A DNA stretch of 64,000 nt from Litorilituus sediminis (GTDB taxonomy: Bacteria; Pseudomonadota; Gammaproteobacteria; Enterobacterales; Alteromonadaceae), in assembly GCF_004295665.1 (NCBI RefSeq), contig NZ_CP034759.1:4154001-4218000 (forward strand). The letters run 5' to 3'. The notes beneath the pieces are model-generated. The model was not told where the DNA came from and made no database searches. It was given only the letters and a program-made list of their open reading frames with translations. Of the stretch, positions 21,253-31,099 are shown in pieces; positions within the stretch are counted from its first letter, which is position 1; every line of letters starts with the position of its first letter. The translations under genes and the position numbers were made by a program.

Positions 21253-22260
21253 TTATAAACGCTCTAATAGTGCTTCGGTAAAATCAGTAGTACCATGCGT
21301 ACCGCCTAAATCACGTGTGGTGCGATCACCTGAAGCAATAACGTCTGTTAAGGCGTTTCTGATCTTTTCAGCTTTATCTGTCATTTCTAAGTATTCTAAC
21401 ATTTGAATGGCAGCTAAAATAACTGAGGTTGGGTTGGCTAAGTTTTTGCCAGCAATATCAGGCGCGCTGCCGTGCACAGCTTCAAAAATAGCGCAGTTTT
21501 CACCAATGTTTGCGCCTGGAGCCATACCTAAACCGCCAACTAAACCCGCACATAAATCTGATAAAATGTCACCAAATAGGTTGGTAGTGACAATGACATC
21601 AAATTGCTCAGGGTTCATAACAAGTTGCATACAGCAGTTATCAACGATCATCTCTGTTGATTCAATCTCTGGGTAACGCGCACCAACTTCTCTGGCAACT
21701 TTTAGGAATAATCCTGAGGTAGATTTTAAAATATTGGCTTTATGTACGGCTGTTACTTTTTTACGACCTTCTTTACGCGCGGTTTCATAGGCAAAAGTGA
21801 GAATCTTTTCTGCACCTTCACGGGTAACAATACTCATCGCTTCTGCTTTAGTACCGTCATCTGAGGTGATTTGACCAGCACCAGAGTACATACCTTGTGT
21901 ATTTTCACGTACAGTTAGAATATCAATGTTTTCGTAACGTGCTTTCGTGCCCTTAAAAGAAAGTACAGGACGTAAATTGGCATATAAATTAAATTGCTTG
22001 CGTAAGGTCACGTTAATTGAGGTGAAGCCTTCGCCAACAGGGGTTGTAAGTGGGCCTTTTAAGGTTATTTTGTTTTTTTCAATTAATGAAATGGTTTCTT
22101 CTGGAACTAACTCTCCATGCTTTTCAAGCGCTGCTAAACCTGCGTCAGCGTAATCGTAATCGAAATTACAACCTGCTTTATCTAAAACCTTGATAGTTGC
22201 GTCGATAATATCTGGGCCGATGCCATCTCCAGGAATGACAGTGATGGTTTGTTTTGTCAT
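21253..22260 (-). CDS. Isocitrate dehydrogenase, NAD-dependent type
   Basis: 335 aa, isocitrate/isopropylmalate dehydrogenase family. The substrate motif NVTLRKQFNLYANLRP, VRENTQGMYSG, and DAxxxQ-like metal residues in TNLFGDILSDL point to isocitrate. In the cofactor loop HGSAPDIAGK, Asp-Ile replace the Lys-Tyr of NADP-dependent E. coli Icd, arguing for NAD. It oxidises isocitrate to 2-oxoglutarate in the TCA cycle. This small NAD-type enzyme is common in Alteromonadales. It stands alone; the 297-base gap upstream contains two hairpins. Confidence 0.88.
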   Translation of the reverse strand: MTKQTITVIPGDGIGPDIIDATIKVLDKAGCNFDYDYADAGLAALEKHGELVPEETISLIEKNKITLKGPLTTPVGEGFTSINVTLRKQFNLYANLRPVLSFKGTKARYENIDILTVRENTQGMYSGAGQITSDDGTKAEAMSIVTREGAEKILTFAYETARKEGRKKVTAVHKANILKSTSGLFLKVAREVGARYPEIESTEMIVDNCCMQLVMNPEQFDVIVTTNLFGDILSDLCAGLVGGLGMAPGANIGENCAIFEAVHGSAPDIAGKNLANPTSVILAAIQMLEYLEMTDKAEKIRNALTDVIASGDRTTRDLGGTHGTTDFTEALLERL

Positions 22261-22456
22261 TAGTTCACCTTGTAAAGTATTTATTTTGACTTAAAGCTTA
22301 AAAAAGCACTAAGTGATTTATTAGTAGAATGTGCTGCTAATTATGAGTATTACATTAGTATAGAAGCTAATTGTAAAATTAGGCACTGTACGCTTAGGTA
22401 TAATATGGGGCTAACCTAACGTGTAATGGTGCGTTTTATATCATGTAAACTAGCTG

Positions 22457-22521
22457 TATGCGAGAATGAAACCTTTCATCGCATAGCACACATCTGACCA
22501 TAGTAGAACTATGAGCAGATG
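22457..22521. repeat. Two adjacent strong hairpins upstream of the isocitrate dehydrogenase gene
   Basis: First hairpin: TATGCGA with TCGCATA (22457-22485), with an inner TGAA/TTCA pair. Second hairpin: CATCTG with CAGATG (22491-22521), enclosing CATAGT and ACTATG. Neither has a T run, so they are not classical terminators. They could be a mobile palindromic repeat or a structured leader. Confidence 0.5.
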
Positions 22522-22557
22522 CTAGCAAGGTGACTTTAGTCTAAGGGAAGAATTTAG

Positions 22558-22977
22558 TTATACAGAAGAGCTGTGTGATGATTGTTGATAGTTTTCGATA
22601 ATACCCCATTGAGCAGGGTAGTTATTGCCTAAACCTATCTCCTTTAATACCCCATTAACAAAGAGTAAGAAGGTGCATTCATCTTGCGTGGTTATGCCAT
22701 CAGATTTGACATGTTGAGTACGATAAAACATCACTTGATATTTGGTATCTTGTACGGTTTTTGCTTCGGTAATATCAGGGCTACCTAGTTGCTCAATGGC
22801 TTGATCAAAGGTAAATTCTTCAAGCTTAATTTTAGCGATAAATTGCCTGTTATAGGCTTCTCTATCTTTCCATTCCATTTTATCTGGACTGTCATCATAA
22901 AAAGTAACCACTAAGGCAACGAAAATGCCATAGGCTGCTAAAGCAAGTAAAATACGAGAGATAACTTTTTTATTCAT
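22558..22977 (-). CDS. DUF3192-family membrane-anchored protein
   Basis: 139 aa. One N-terminal membrane helix (residues 7-26) with a positively charged start places the rest in the periplasm. The KIKLEEFTFDQAIEQLGSPDITEA segment and the VMFYRTQHVKSDGITTQDECTFLLFVNG block match the DUF3192 lipoprotein encoded at 31100 in this window, so the two are paralogues. The function is unknown. It is separated from xni by 75 bases on the same strand. Confidence 0.75.
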   Translation of the reverse strand: MNKKVISRILLALAAYGIFVALVVTFYDDSPDKMEWKDREAYNRQFIAKIKLEEFTFDQAIEQLGSPDITEAKTVQDTKYQVMFYRTQHVKSDGITTQDECTFLLFVNGVLKEIGLGNNYPAQWGIIENYQQSSHSSSV

Positions 22978-23052
22978 TTGATATTAACCTGAAAACGCAT
23001 TAAGCAAATGATAGCGAGTTGTTCATGACATTAAAAGTCTTTGCAAGATATT

Positions 23053-23877
23053 TTAATGGTCAATTGGCGTAAGCCTGATATCCTTTAGGTTAAAGCCTAA
23101 CGGAATATCTTGTTTTAATGTAAGCAGTTGTTTACTCAGCTTCATTTGCTCTTCATTATCGTTAAGTTTATCGCTAATGTTTGCCTTAAGGTCGTCAGCT
23201 TGTTGCATGGCTTTTAATGAGCCATATTGGTTTAATAAGTTTGCTGCGGTGACTTGCCCAATACCGGCCACGCCTGGGATTTTATTGGTAGCATCGCCTG
23301 TTAATGTCCAAAGGTCGATTAATTGACTTGCTTTGACATTAAACTTATTTTTTATATGTTCATCATCTAAATAACGTCGATTGAAGTGGTCGTAAACCTT
23401 GATGTGCAAACTTAATAAAGATAAGAAACCTTTATCAGTTGAAATAATGGTAACGTTTTGTCCATGCAAAGCCATTTTGGTTGCCAGTGTTGCAATTAAG
23501 TCATCAGCTTCATCTTCTTCAGAAGTAAGTGAATCTACCCCCAGTTGCATAAAGGCATCTTGAATGTCATTGAGTTTATCCGCTAAAGATTGCGGCATTT
23601 TTTTTCTGCCTTTTTTATAACCATCAAATAACTTGTAGCGCCAACAGGGCTGTTGACTATCAAAAACGGCTAAAGCATGACTTGGCTGGTGCTGATGAAG
23701 TATTTTCTCTAATGCTTGGCTGCACGCTTGTGCGGTATTAAATAACACTTGCTGTTGGGTTGAGGCTGAAAGCTCACCAGTATCTTGATTTTTTGCATGA
23801 ATAAAAGGACGCTCCTGAACGGCATAGATGCGCCTGATCAGATTTAGTGCGTCCAGTAATACTAGGTGAGCTGTCAC
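23053..23877 (-). CDS. xni: Flap endonuclease Xni (ExoIX)
   Basis: 274 aa, 5'-nuclease fold related to the N-terminal domain of DNA polymerase I. Acidic metal-binding clusters are visible (LLDALNLIRR, VFDSQ, SEEDEADDLIATLA), as is the helix-hairpin-helix DNA-binding motif (KIPGVAGIGQVTAANLLNQYG). The start is GTG with AAGGA eight bases upstream. It begins four bases after the ppnN stop, the same ygdH-ygdG pairing as in E. coli. Confidence 0.92.
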   Translation of the reverse strand: MTAHLVLLDALNLIRRIYAVQERPFIHAKNQDTGELSASTQQQVLFNTAQACSQALEKILHQHQPSHALAVFDSQQPCWRYKLFDGYKKGRKKMPQSLADKLNDIQDAFMQLGVDSLTSEEDEADDLIATLATKMALHGQNVTIISTDKGFLSLLSLHIKVYDHFNRRYLDDEHIKNKFNVKASQLIDLWTLTGDATNKIPGVAGIGQVTAANLLNQYGSLKAMQQADDLKANISDKLNDNEEQMKLSKQLLTLKQDIPLGFNLKDIRLTPIDH

Positions 23878-23880
23878 ACT

Positions 23881-25236
23881 TTATTCCTTATGGCTAGCAA
23901 TAACTTTATAACAAGGTATGTATTCGCTACCTGGCAATTTCATGCGCTGCTGGTCAACAAAAGAAGCGAGCAGTTTATCCATAAGGGCCATGATGGCTTT
24001 ATCACCTGATATTTCAAATGGGCCATGCTCCCTAATGGCTTTGATACCACCTGACTTTACGTTACCGGCGACTATGCCTGAAAATACTCGGCGTAGATTT
24101 GCGGCAAGCTCTGCTGTTTCTTGTTCAAAGCTAATATTAAGCGCTGACATATTTTCATGGCTAGGTTCAAATGGATGTTGAAAATCTTCTTCAATCACTA
24201 AAGACCAATTAAAGTGATAGGCATCGCCGGTTTCTTTTCTATAGGCGAGTACTTTAGCTAAGCCTTCCTTCATGGCGATAGCAACTTTAGCAGCATCATC
24301 AACAATGATTTGATATAAAGACTGTGCTTCTTTACCTAAGGTTGCGCCAATAAAGGCATCAATTTCTTCAAAGTAGGCTTTAGCACTAGCCGGGCCTGTT
24401 AAAATAATAGGTAGTTGCTGATCTTTATTTTCTTTATGCAGCATAATACCCAAAATATAAAGTAACTCTTCTGCTGTTCCTGCACCACCTGGGAAAATAA
24501 TAATACCATGTGATATACGAACAAAAGCTTCAAGACGCTTTTCAATATCGGGCATGATGACTAATTCATTAACAATAGGGTTTGGCGGCTCAGCAGCAAT
24601 GATGCTTGGCTCAGTTAAACCAAGATATCGACCGGTTTGAGTACGTTGTTTTGCATGGCCTATAGTTGCACCTTTCATTGGCCCTTTCATTGCACCAGGC
24701 CCACAACCAGTACAGATGTTAAAACCACGTAAACCTAATTCATAGCCAACATTTTTGGTGTATTTATACTCATGCTGTTTAATAGAGTGTCCGCCCCAGC
24801 AAGTGATTAAATTGGGCTCTGTTTCCGGTAATATGGCATTGGCGTTACGCAAAATATCAAACGTGGCATCGGTGAGCTCAGAAGAGGTTTCTGGCATGCT
24901 TGGGTAGCGATTATTAATAAATAAAATATCACGCAATACTGCCGATAAATGCTCGCGAATACCGCGAATTATTTTTCCGTCGACAAAGGCATCTTGTGGC
25001 GGGTTATTTAAATCAATTTTTACGCCGCGCTCACGTCTTAATACTTGAATTTCAAAGTCGACAAATTTTTGATAAATGGCTTCGGCGTCATCGGTATTTG
25101 AGCCGGCGTTTAATACGGCTAATGAGCAGTTTCTATAAAGGTTATACAGTTCACTGGAGGCTGATTGTTGCAGTTGATCTACTTCAGATTGAGAGAGTAA
25201 ATTCATATTGCCGACAGGGTTTAATTGTGTTCGCAT
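23881..25236 (-). CDS. ppnN: Pyrimidine/purine nucleotide 5'-monophosphate nucleosidase
   Basis: 451 aa, close to E. coli PpnN (YgdH) over its whole length. The LOG-type catalytic core includes [12 protein letters not shown], and [16 protein letters not shown] lies in the nucleotide pocket. The C-terminal block [21 protein letters not shown] is also family-typical. It splits nucleoside monophosphates to base and ribose 5-phosphate and is (p)ppGpp-regulated in E. coli. AGGAG lies six bases before the start. It is upstream of xni in the same operon. Confidence 0.95.
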   Translation of the reverse strand: MRTQLNPVGNMNLLSQSEVDQLQQSASSELYNLYRNCSLAVLNAGSNTDDAEAIYQKFVDFEIQVLRRERGVKIDLNNPPQDAFVDGKIIRGIREHLSAVLRDILFINNRYPSMPETSSELTDATFDILRNANAILPETEPNLITCWGGHSIKQHEYKYTKNVGYELGLRGFNICTGCGPGAMKGPMKGATIGHAKQRTQTGRYLGLTEPSIIAAEPPNPIVNELVIMPDIEKRLEAFVRISHGIIIFPGGAGTAEELLYILGIMLHKENKDQQLPIILTGPASAKAYFEEIDAFIGATLGKEAQSLYQIIVDDAAKVAIAMKEGLAKVLAYRKETGDAYHFNWSLVIEEDFQHPFEPSHENMSALNISFEQETAELAANLRRVFSGIVAGNVKSGGIKAIREHGPFEISGDKAIMALMDKLLASFVDQQRMKLPGSEYIPCYKVIASHKE

Positions 25237-25297
25237 AATGAACTCCTTTTATGCTGGCTTTACCGGGTTAGAAAATGAAAACAGGGAATGTGGCTGC

Positions 25298-26896
25298 CTA
25301 TGTAAGATAGACAACCTGGTTTTTACCTTGAGATTTTGCTTGGTACATCGCTTTATCAGCGCGCTCAAAAGCAATATGAATATTATCATCTTGCTGGATA
25401 TGAGTGGCGCCCATTGAAAGTGTAATACTCACTTTGTTACTTTTGAATTTAAAGGGTAAACGAGCAACATAGCTGTTTATTTTATTGAGCTCTTTAACTA
25501 GCTCGGCTTTAGATGTTGCAGAATAAATTAAGACGAACTCTTCACCGCCATAGCGGCCGACAAAAACATTTTTGCTAACATGTTTTTGAATGGTGTTGGC
25601 AATAACTTGCAGCGTTTTATCGCCCGCAGTGTGGCCATAAGTATCATTAATGAGTTTGAAGTCATCAATATCAATCACCACTAATGCTAACTCGTATGCT
25701 TGATGGTGGAATCGCACCATAGCTTTGGCAAAGTAGTCATCAAAGGCGGCACGGTTTGCTAATTTGGTTAAGGCATCTTGCATGCTTTTTTGTTGCTGAG
25801 CGGCTAACTTTTCTTCAAAAATCTTGCTTTGTTGCTCTAAAAAGTCGACTTTTTCTGCCATTTCTTTTAGCTGGTTAGCAAGCTGTTGTTGGCTTTGTTG
25901 CTCAAACTTAGATTTTTGCTCTAAGGTGCCAGCAATAAGTTGTAATTTTTCATTAATATCAGACTTTACTTGGTCTAATGACAAGGCTTTTTTTACTGTG
26001 CCTGTCATTTCTATTATTTGGCTTTGTAACTTCTGATTAATTTTATCATTTGCTTGTTGCGATGACTTTTGTGACGTTAAGGTTTCTTTTACCGCGTTTT
26101 GTACGGTAGTTAAGGTATCGCTTAAATTTGTTAAGAAGTTTTTAGCGCTGTTTTGTTCGTCTTTAAAGTCGGCAACAATAACATCAAATATTTCCAGAAA
26201 GTGCTGAAGCACTTCTTCGTTTGATGTGTCATTTAACAGTTTCTTTTTAATTGCCAGTAATTCATTGGTGTGCTCTTTAGATAAGTTGAGTGCACTCAGG
26301 CTAGCTGAAATTCGCTCTATCAGGCTTTCATCTACTGTTGCTGTTTTACTGTCAGCTTTTGCTAGAGCGACATTGTTGGCTTGTAAAAGACCGCCTTTGG
26401 GTGGAGCATCTTTTGCTTTTAATGCCGCATCATAAAGTTCAAGAAGTTGGCTTAGTAAAGGAATGTATTGCACAAGCGCGTCTTTACTGGTTTTGGTTTC
26501 CTTAAGAAGTGCTCTTAAGGTGCGTCTAACATTATCAGGTAAACCATTGATTTTTTGTAAGCTTTCACCCGCCATATTAAACTGTTCGTGCATGCGGGTA
26601 AGGTTTTGTTCATTGGTAATACTATGTTGTTGTAGTAGTTTGGTAATGACAGCAATTTTACTTTCAATTTCTGCAATGGGTGCAGACTTAGTAAATAAGG
26701 TTCTTAGTTGAGCTAAACGGTTATCTAGCTCTAAGTCTATGCCTTTTGATACCAGGGATAGCTTGCCAATAAACTGGATCAACAAACTTGATTGAACGCT
26801 AAAGTCTTCTTCCAGTGTACTTCGCGATTGAATTGCAGCTTCTAATTTCTTTTTCAACGCCGTGACTTGCTGTTCAGCTACAGACTTGCTACTCAT
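25298..26896 (-). CDS. Diguanylate cyclase with long coiled-coil N-terminus
   Basis: 532 aa. Residues 1-360 are helical and rich in Gln/Lys/Leu, with several likely coiled coils and no membrane segment. The C-terminal GGDEF domain (about 370-532) is complete: DALTKLANRAAFDDYF, DIDDFKLINDTYGH and an active-site RYGGEEF (GGEEF at 450-454). The RxxD inhibitory site five residues before the motif is absent (VFVG), so product inhibition there is unlikely. It is probably a cytosolic c-di-GMP synthase; the N-terminal signal is unknown. Confidence 0.9.
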   Translation of the reverse strand: MSSKSVAEQQVTALKKKLEAAIQSRSTLEEDFSVQSSLLIQFIGKLSLVSKGIDLELDNRLAQLRTLFTKSAPIAEIESKIAVITKLLQQHSITNEQNLTRMHEQFNMAGESLQKINGLPDNVRRTLRALLKETKTSKDALVQYIPLLSQLLELYDAALKAKDAPPKGGLLQANNVALAKADSKTATVDESLIERISASLSALNLSKEHTNELLAIKKKLLNDTSNEEVLQHFLEIFDVIVADFKDEQNSAKNFLTNLSDTLTTVQNAVKETLTSQKSSQQANDKINQKLQSQIIEMTGTVKKALSLDQVKSDINEKLQLIAGTLEQKSKFEQQSQQQLANQLKEMAEKVDFLEQQSKIFEEKLAAQQQKSMQDALTKLANRAAFDDYFAKAMVRFHHQAYELALVVIDIDDFKLINDTYGHTAGDKTLQVIANTIQKHVSKNVFVGRYGGEEFVLIYSATSKAELVKELNKINSYVARLPFKFKSNKVSITLSMGATHIQQDDNIHIAFERADKAMYQAKSQGKNQVVYLT

Positions 26897-27170
26897 AAAA
26901 ATGCTTTATCCTTTACGACACTATGTATTGTCTTACTTATATTTCTGGGAAGCGCTATTTCTTGTTGTTATTAACGAATGCATGAATTAGCAAACCAGTA
27001 ATCACCATAATGATATTAGTATAAGACAAATAATCAAACAAATAAGCTATAACTTTAGTAAATATCGTAAAAATTAATGATTTATTGTTTTAAATTAGCT
27101 TTACTTTAATCAATGGATATTGAGCTTTTATATTTGCTTGCCTTTTCACTGTTGGAGTTGTGATTCCTTT

Positions 27171-29000
27171 ATGATTATTTTTACCGTCAAACAAATGCGT
27201 ACATGCGTTATGAGCATTTTTTTATTTTTTTTAGCCGTTGTAAGTCAACACGCTTTTGCTCAAGTCAAGGTGAATATTAGCTTGATTTCACCTGAGCACC
27301 ATTTAGCCAATGTCGATATTATTTTCCCTGCAACTGCAGAAGATACCTTAACCTTGTACCTGCCTACCTGGCGTACAGGTCGTTATCAAATACTGAACTT
27401 AGCCAATGGCATTCGAAACTTTGCCGTAACGGCCGATAATACTGAGCTAAATTGGCGAAAAACGGCTAAGGATAGCTGGGAAATTTCCGGCGTAAAAAAT
27501 CAGGTCATTAAAGTATCTTATCAAGTCTATGCTAATCAGTTGTCATACCGAACACGACATATCGATGATAGCCATGCGTTTTTAGATAACTCAACCGTCA
27601 TCATGTACAGTAAGCATAGTCGACCTGAAGAGCATATTATTAGCTTACAAGTACCTAATAAGTGGCGTAGTGTTTCTGGTTTAGCTTATGGCAGTCAAGC
27701 ACACCAATTTATCGCGCCAAATTATGATGTATTGGCTGACTCGCCGATTGAAACGGGCATCAATGAATTTCACCATTTTACCGTAGCAGGTCGCAACTAT
27801 GAGTTAGTTATCTGGGGGCAGGGTAATTACGATAGTAAGAAAATGCTTAATGATTTAAAGATTATGGTTAAGCAAAGTAAACATATATGGCAAGACTACC
27901 CATTCTCCCGTTATGTTTTTATGGTGCATGCAACCAGTGGTGCACGGGGAGCAACAGAGCATTTAAATTCAACTATTATACAAGGCTCGCGTTTTCAGTT
28001 TTCACAAAGAAAAGATTATTTAGACTTTTTGTTAACCGCAGCTCATGAGTTTGTTCATACATGGAATGTGAAGCAATATCGGCCTAAAGGCTTAGTTCCT
28101 TATGATTATCAGCAAGAGAATTATTCTAATTTACTTTGGTTAGCTGAAGGCTCAACAAGTTATTTGCAAAGTCAGTTATTAACAAGAGGCGACTTGATAA
28201 CAAGTAAAGAGTTTTTAGATAAACTTGCTAAGCGTATTACAGGCTACCTGCGCAAACCGGGTAGAGATAGCCAAACTATTGCGCAAGCAAGTTTTGATGC
28301 TTGGATAAATGAGTCAGGAGATTATGGCAATAACCACAGCGTCAATATTTATTCAGAAGGTTACTTGGTGTCTTGGCTACTTGATTTTGATATTTTAACG
28401 CGAAGCAAATTAAAGAAAAGTTATCGAGATGTACATAATTTACTGTATAAGCATCACCGCATACCGAAAAGTTATGACGAAGCTGATGTGCTTGCTATTT
28501 TAAAGCAGATTACAGGGGAAGATTATAACGCGTGGTGGCAGAAAAATATTCATGGTTTTGCTAAGCCTGATTTTAATCAGTTATTGTCTAAGGCAGGGCT
28601 GACAATAAAGTACAGTAATAGTGCAAGCGGTAAAAAAGCGAAAGGCCAAGCATTTACCGGGGTTAAAACTAAAAAGCATAGTCATGGCTTAATGGTTACT
28701 CATGTAGAAAAAAATAGCCCAGCCTGGCGGGCAGGCTTAACCACAGATGATATTATCATTGCGATAGATGACTTAAGGTTAGTAGGTGATACTATGGCGA
28801 ATCGTTTAAAAGACTTTTCGCCAGAGCAATCAGTTAAAGTAACCTTTTTTCGCCGAGATCAGCTAATGAACCAAAACATGACACTTGCTAAAATCCCAAA
28901 AGGTAAGCTGATGATCGTGCCAGTAACTAAGGCGAGTAAAAAGCAAAAAGCTTTTTTTAACGCTTGGACAGGCCTACCTTTCCCAATGAGTAGAGGTTAG
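27171..29000 (+). CDS. Secreted M61-family (glycyl aminopeptidase-like) metallopeptidase with PDZ domain
   Basis: About 609 aa from the chosen ATG; an in-frame TTG at 27120 would add 17 residues, and an ATG at 27195 is also possible. A signal peptide ends at SQHAFA. The catalytic domain has the zinc motif HEFVH (H292, E293, H296), then WLAEGSTSYL with the third ligand. A PDZ-like domain follows near residues 495-590 (VTHVEKNSPAWRAGLTTDDIIIAID). M61 enzymes cleave N-terminal Gly or Ala from peptides. It probably acts in the periplasm. Confidence 0.88.
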   Translation: MIIFTVKQMRTCVMSIFLFFLAVVSQHAFAQVKVNISLISPEHHLANVDIIFPATAEDTLTLYLPTWRTGRYQILNLANGIRNFAVTADNTELNWRKTAKDSWEISGVKNQVIKVSYQVYANQLSYRTRHIDDSHAFLDNSTVIMYSKHSRPEEHIISLQVPNKWRSVSGLAYGSQAHQFIAPNYDVLADSPIETGINEFHHFTVAGRNYELVIWGQGNYDSKKMLNDLKIMVKQSKHIWQDYPFSRYVFMVHATSGARGATEHLNSTIIQGSRFQFSQRKDYLDFLLTAAHEFVHTWNVKQYRPKGLVPYDYQQENYSNLLWLAEGSTSYLQSQLLTRGDLITSKEFLDKLAKRITGYLRKPGRDSQTIAQASFDAWINESGDYGNNHSVNIYSEGYLVSWLLDFDILTRSKLKKSYRDVHNLLYKHHRIPKSYDEADVLAILKQITGEDYNAWWQKNIHGFAKPDFNQLLSKAGLTIKYSNSASGKKAKGQAFTGVKTKKHSHGLMVTHVEKNSPAWRAGLTTDDIIIAIDDLRLVGDTMANRLKDFSPEQSVKVTFFRRDQLMNQNMTLAKIPKGKLMIVPVTKASKKQKAFFNAWTGLPFPMSRG

Positions 29001-29002
29001 TG

Positions 29003-29860
29003 TTATTGCCTTAATGTTCGACCATGGGGAGCACTGTCAAGATGAGTGCTCCTAAAGGGGTTTATATCTAAACCGCCACGGCGGGTATAACGGGCAAACA
29101 CAGTTAATTGTTCTAATTGACAAAACTGTTGCAAGTCACAAAATATACGTTCAACGCATTGTTCGTGAAACTCATTGTGCTCTCTAAAAGAGATTAAATA
29201 CTTTAACAAAGCACCATGGTTAATCTTTTTACCTGTGTAGGTTATGTAAATACTAGCCCAATCGGGTTGATTGGTGATTAAACAATTTGACTTTAATAAG
29301 TGGCTTACCAATTGCTCTTGGGTGTTTTCTGAGTCTTGCTGTTGGGCATTAGCTAATAACTGCGCATCAAAGTCATAATGAGTTACTGTAATATCTTCAT
29401 CATCAATACAGTAACTGGTTTTATCAGCTGATTTTATTTCCAGTGCAGGGCAGTCATCGACAGAAAATAGCTTAACAATAGCGCTAGCACCAGCAACCTC
29501 TGATAAGTCTTTAGTTAGCACTTTTTCAACTTCTTCGCGGCTTGCAAACTTGCTTTGGTTAAAGCTATTTAAGTACAGCTTAAAGGATTTAGATTCGATA
29601 ATATTTGGGCTTGTGCACGGAAACCTAAATTCAGCAACGGCAACTTGCGGCTTGCCTTTTGGATTTAGCCAAGATAATTCATAACCGTACCAAACATCTT
29701 CACCGTAAAAAGGTAAACTTTCATTGCAAAGTGCTAAATCATCCCGGTTTAAACTTCTTGGTACTCCTTGAAGTAAATTTGCGTTATATTCACTGCAATA
29801 TTGCGTTGCTTTGCCTAAGGTCAGTGTACTTAGCTCTTTTGCGTTTTGATAGGTAGCCAT
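29003..29860 (-). CDS. queF: NADPH-dependent 7-cyano-7-deazaguanine reductase
   Basis: It reduces preQ0 to preQ1 in queuosine synthesis. The long bimodular QueF form, 285 aa from the ATG at 29860 (E. coli 282). ESKSFKLYLNSFNQ, SHLLKSNCLITNQPDW (catalytic cysteine in SNCLI) and HNEFHEQCVERIF are family signatures. I start at the internal ATG because its MATYQNAKELSTLTLGKATQY aligns with the E. coli start; a GTG at 29890 would add ten residues. It is divergent from syd, as in E. coli, and convergent with the M61 gene two bases away. Confidence 0.95.
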   Translation of the reverse strand: MATYQNAKELSTLTLGKATQYCSEYNANLLQGVPRSLNRDDLALCNESLPFYGEDVWYGYELSWLNPKGKPQVAVAEFRFPCTSPNIIESKSFKLYLNSFNQSKFASREEVEKVLTKDLSEVAGASAIVKLFSVDDCPALEIKSADKTSYCIDDEDITVTHYDFDAQLLANAQQQDSENTQEQLVSHLLKSNCLITNQPDWASIYITYTGKKINHGALLKYLISFREHNEFHEQCVERIFCDLQQFCQLEQLTVFARYTRRGGLDINPFRSTHLDSAPHGRTLRQ

Positions 29861-29914
29861 ATAGTTTTCTGTTGATACTGTTTTATTCACTATTTTAAAG
29901 GATATTCATTGTAG

Positions 29915-30487
29915 ATGACATCTTCAAAGACAAATTTACCACAAGTTCTCCGACAATTTTCCCGTAACTACCTGGATGCTTTTTCTCAGGCGCATGGCCA
30001 CCTGCCATTAGTAGAGACAGATGAAGATTGGATTTCACCTTGTGAACAGGGCAAGGCTAATGAAAACGAAAGCTATTGGCAGCCTGTTGAGATAGCTCAA
30101 CTTGATCAGCAGCAGACATTAACTTTCGACAATGTCGAGTCGGCATTGGAGATAAACCTGCATCCGGATATCATTACTTATTTTACTACCTTATACAGCG
30201 AGAGCATCAACGCCAGTAGTGAAGATGGCAAGTTGTCATTGCTATTTGCATGGAATTTTGATGATTTTCAACGTTTGCAGGAAAATATTATTGGTCATAT
30301 TTTAATGAAGCGAAAGCTAAAACAGGCTGAAACTATTTTTTTTGCCGTCACTGATGCTGAAGATATTATTGTTAGTCTTGCTAATGCTAGCGGTGAAATA
30401 TGGGCTGAACGGGTGGGTTGTAAGCCGCATAAAAAGCTGGCTAATTCCTTAGCTGATTATATTGGCCAATTAACCCCTGAAGTTTAG
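29915..30487 (+). CDS. syd: SecY-interacting protein Syd
   Basis: 190 aa (E. coli 181). Syd binds the cytosolic face of SecY and has been linked to quality control of SecY complexes. ALEINLHPDIITYFTTLYSE, LLFAWNFDDFQRLQENIIGHILMKRKLKQ and the C-terminal ERVGCKPHKKLANSLADYIGQL are characteristic. It is divergent from queF across 54 bases, the syd-queF arrangement of enterics. Confidence 0.95.
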   Translation: MTSSKTNLPQVLRQFSRNYLDAFSQAHGHLPLVETDEDWISPCEQGKANENESYWQPVEIAQLDQQQTLTFDNVESALEINLHPDIITYFTTLYSESINASSEDGKLSLLFAWNFDDFQRLQENIIGHILMKRKLKQAETIFFAVTDAEDIIVSLANASGEIWAERVGCKPHKKLANSLADYIGQLTPEV

Positions 30488-30492
30488 CTGCG

Positions 30493-30834
30493 TCAATCTT
30501 GTTGTTTAAGTTGCTTAGTTAACTCTTTAATCAGCGCTTTCATATCGCTTAGCTCTTTTTTCATTTCAGCAAGCTCTTGGTTAAGGGTTTGTTGAATGAG
30601 CTTTTTCATATCATCATTGACTTGAGTTGGCGACTCTGCCAGCTCTATCGGCTTTTCATCTTCGCACTCAATGGCGATAAAGTCAGGTTCATGTTGCCAA
30701 GTTTTTAATGTGCTGATAATTGTTGGCAGTGGCACATTTTTATTAAGCTTGGCTTTAATTAACGCCACGCTAGGCTTTTTCCCTTCGTTAGCCAATTTAT
30801 TTGCGCAGATTAAAATTTCGTCGATAATTGTCAT
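30493..30834 (-). CDS. Small putative DNA-binding protein with KfrA-like N-terminus and coiled coil
   Basis: 113 aa. Residues 5-50 (ANKLANEGKKPSVALIKAKLNKNVPLPTIISTLKTW in part) resemble the KfrA N-terminal domain, which usually reads LxxxGxxPTxxxVRxxLGxGSxxTIxxxLxxW. The last 45 residues form a heptad-like coiled coil (MKKELSDMKALIKELTKQL). No known partner. It is convergent with syd, five bases away. The family assignment is by pattern only. Confidence 0.55.
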   Translation of the reverse strand: MTIIDEILICANKLANEGKKPSVALIKAKLNKNVPLPTIISTLKTWQHEPDFIAIECEDEKPIELAESPTQVNDDMKKLIQQTLNQELAEMKKELSDMKALIKELTKQLKQQD

Positions 30835-31099
30835 TTTGCTTAAACACCCTTAGTAAGTTAACTAATTCAACTATATTTTAGCTAAAAATGCTAATCATAT
30901 CACGACCTCATCATATTAAAACTTATAAAGTGCATATATTTCAATGGTTTGCTATTGTGGTTTGCTTTTTGCTCTTAAGAATATGAGTTAGCGTAAATTA
31001 ACAAGCGCATTGGTTTGTTAACGGCTAAATATTAAAAATAAAGACTGTTCAGTTTGATTATTTAACTCAATGTTCAGTTGACTTCAAAGGGAAAAAAAC

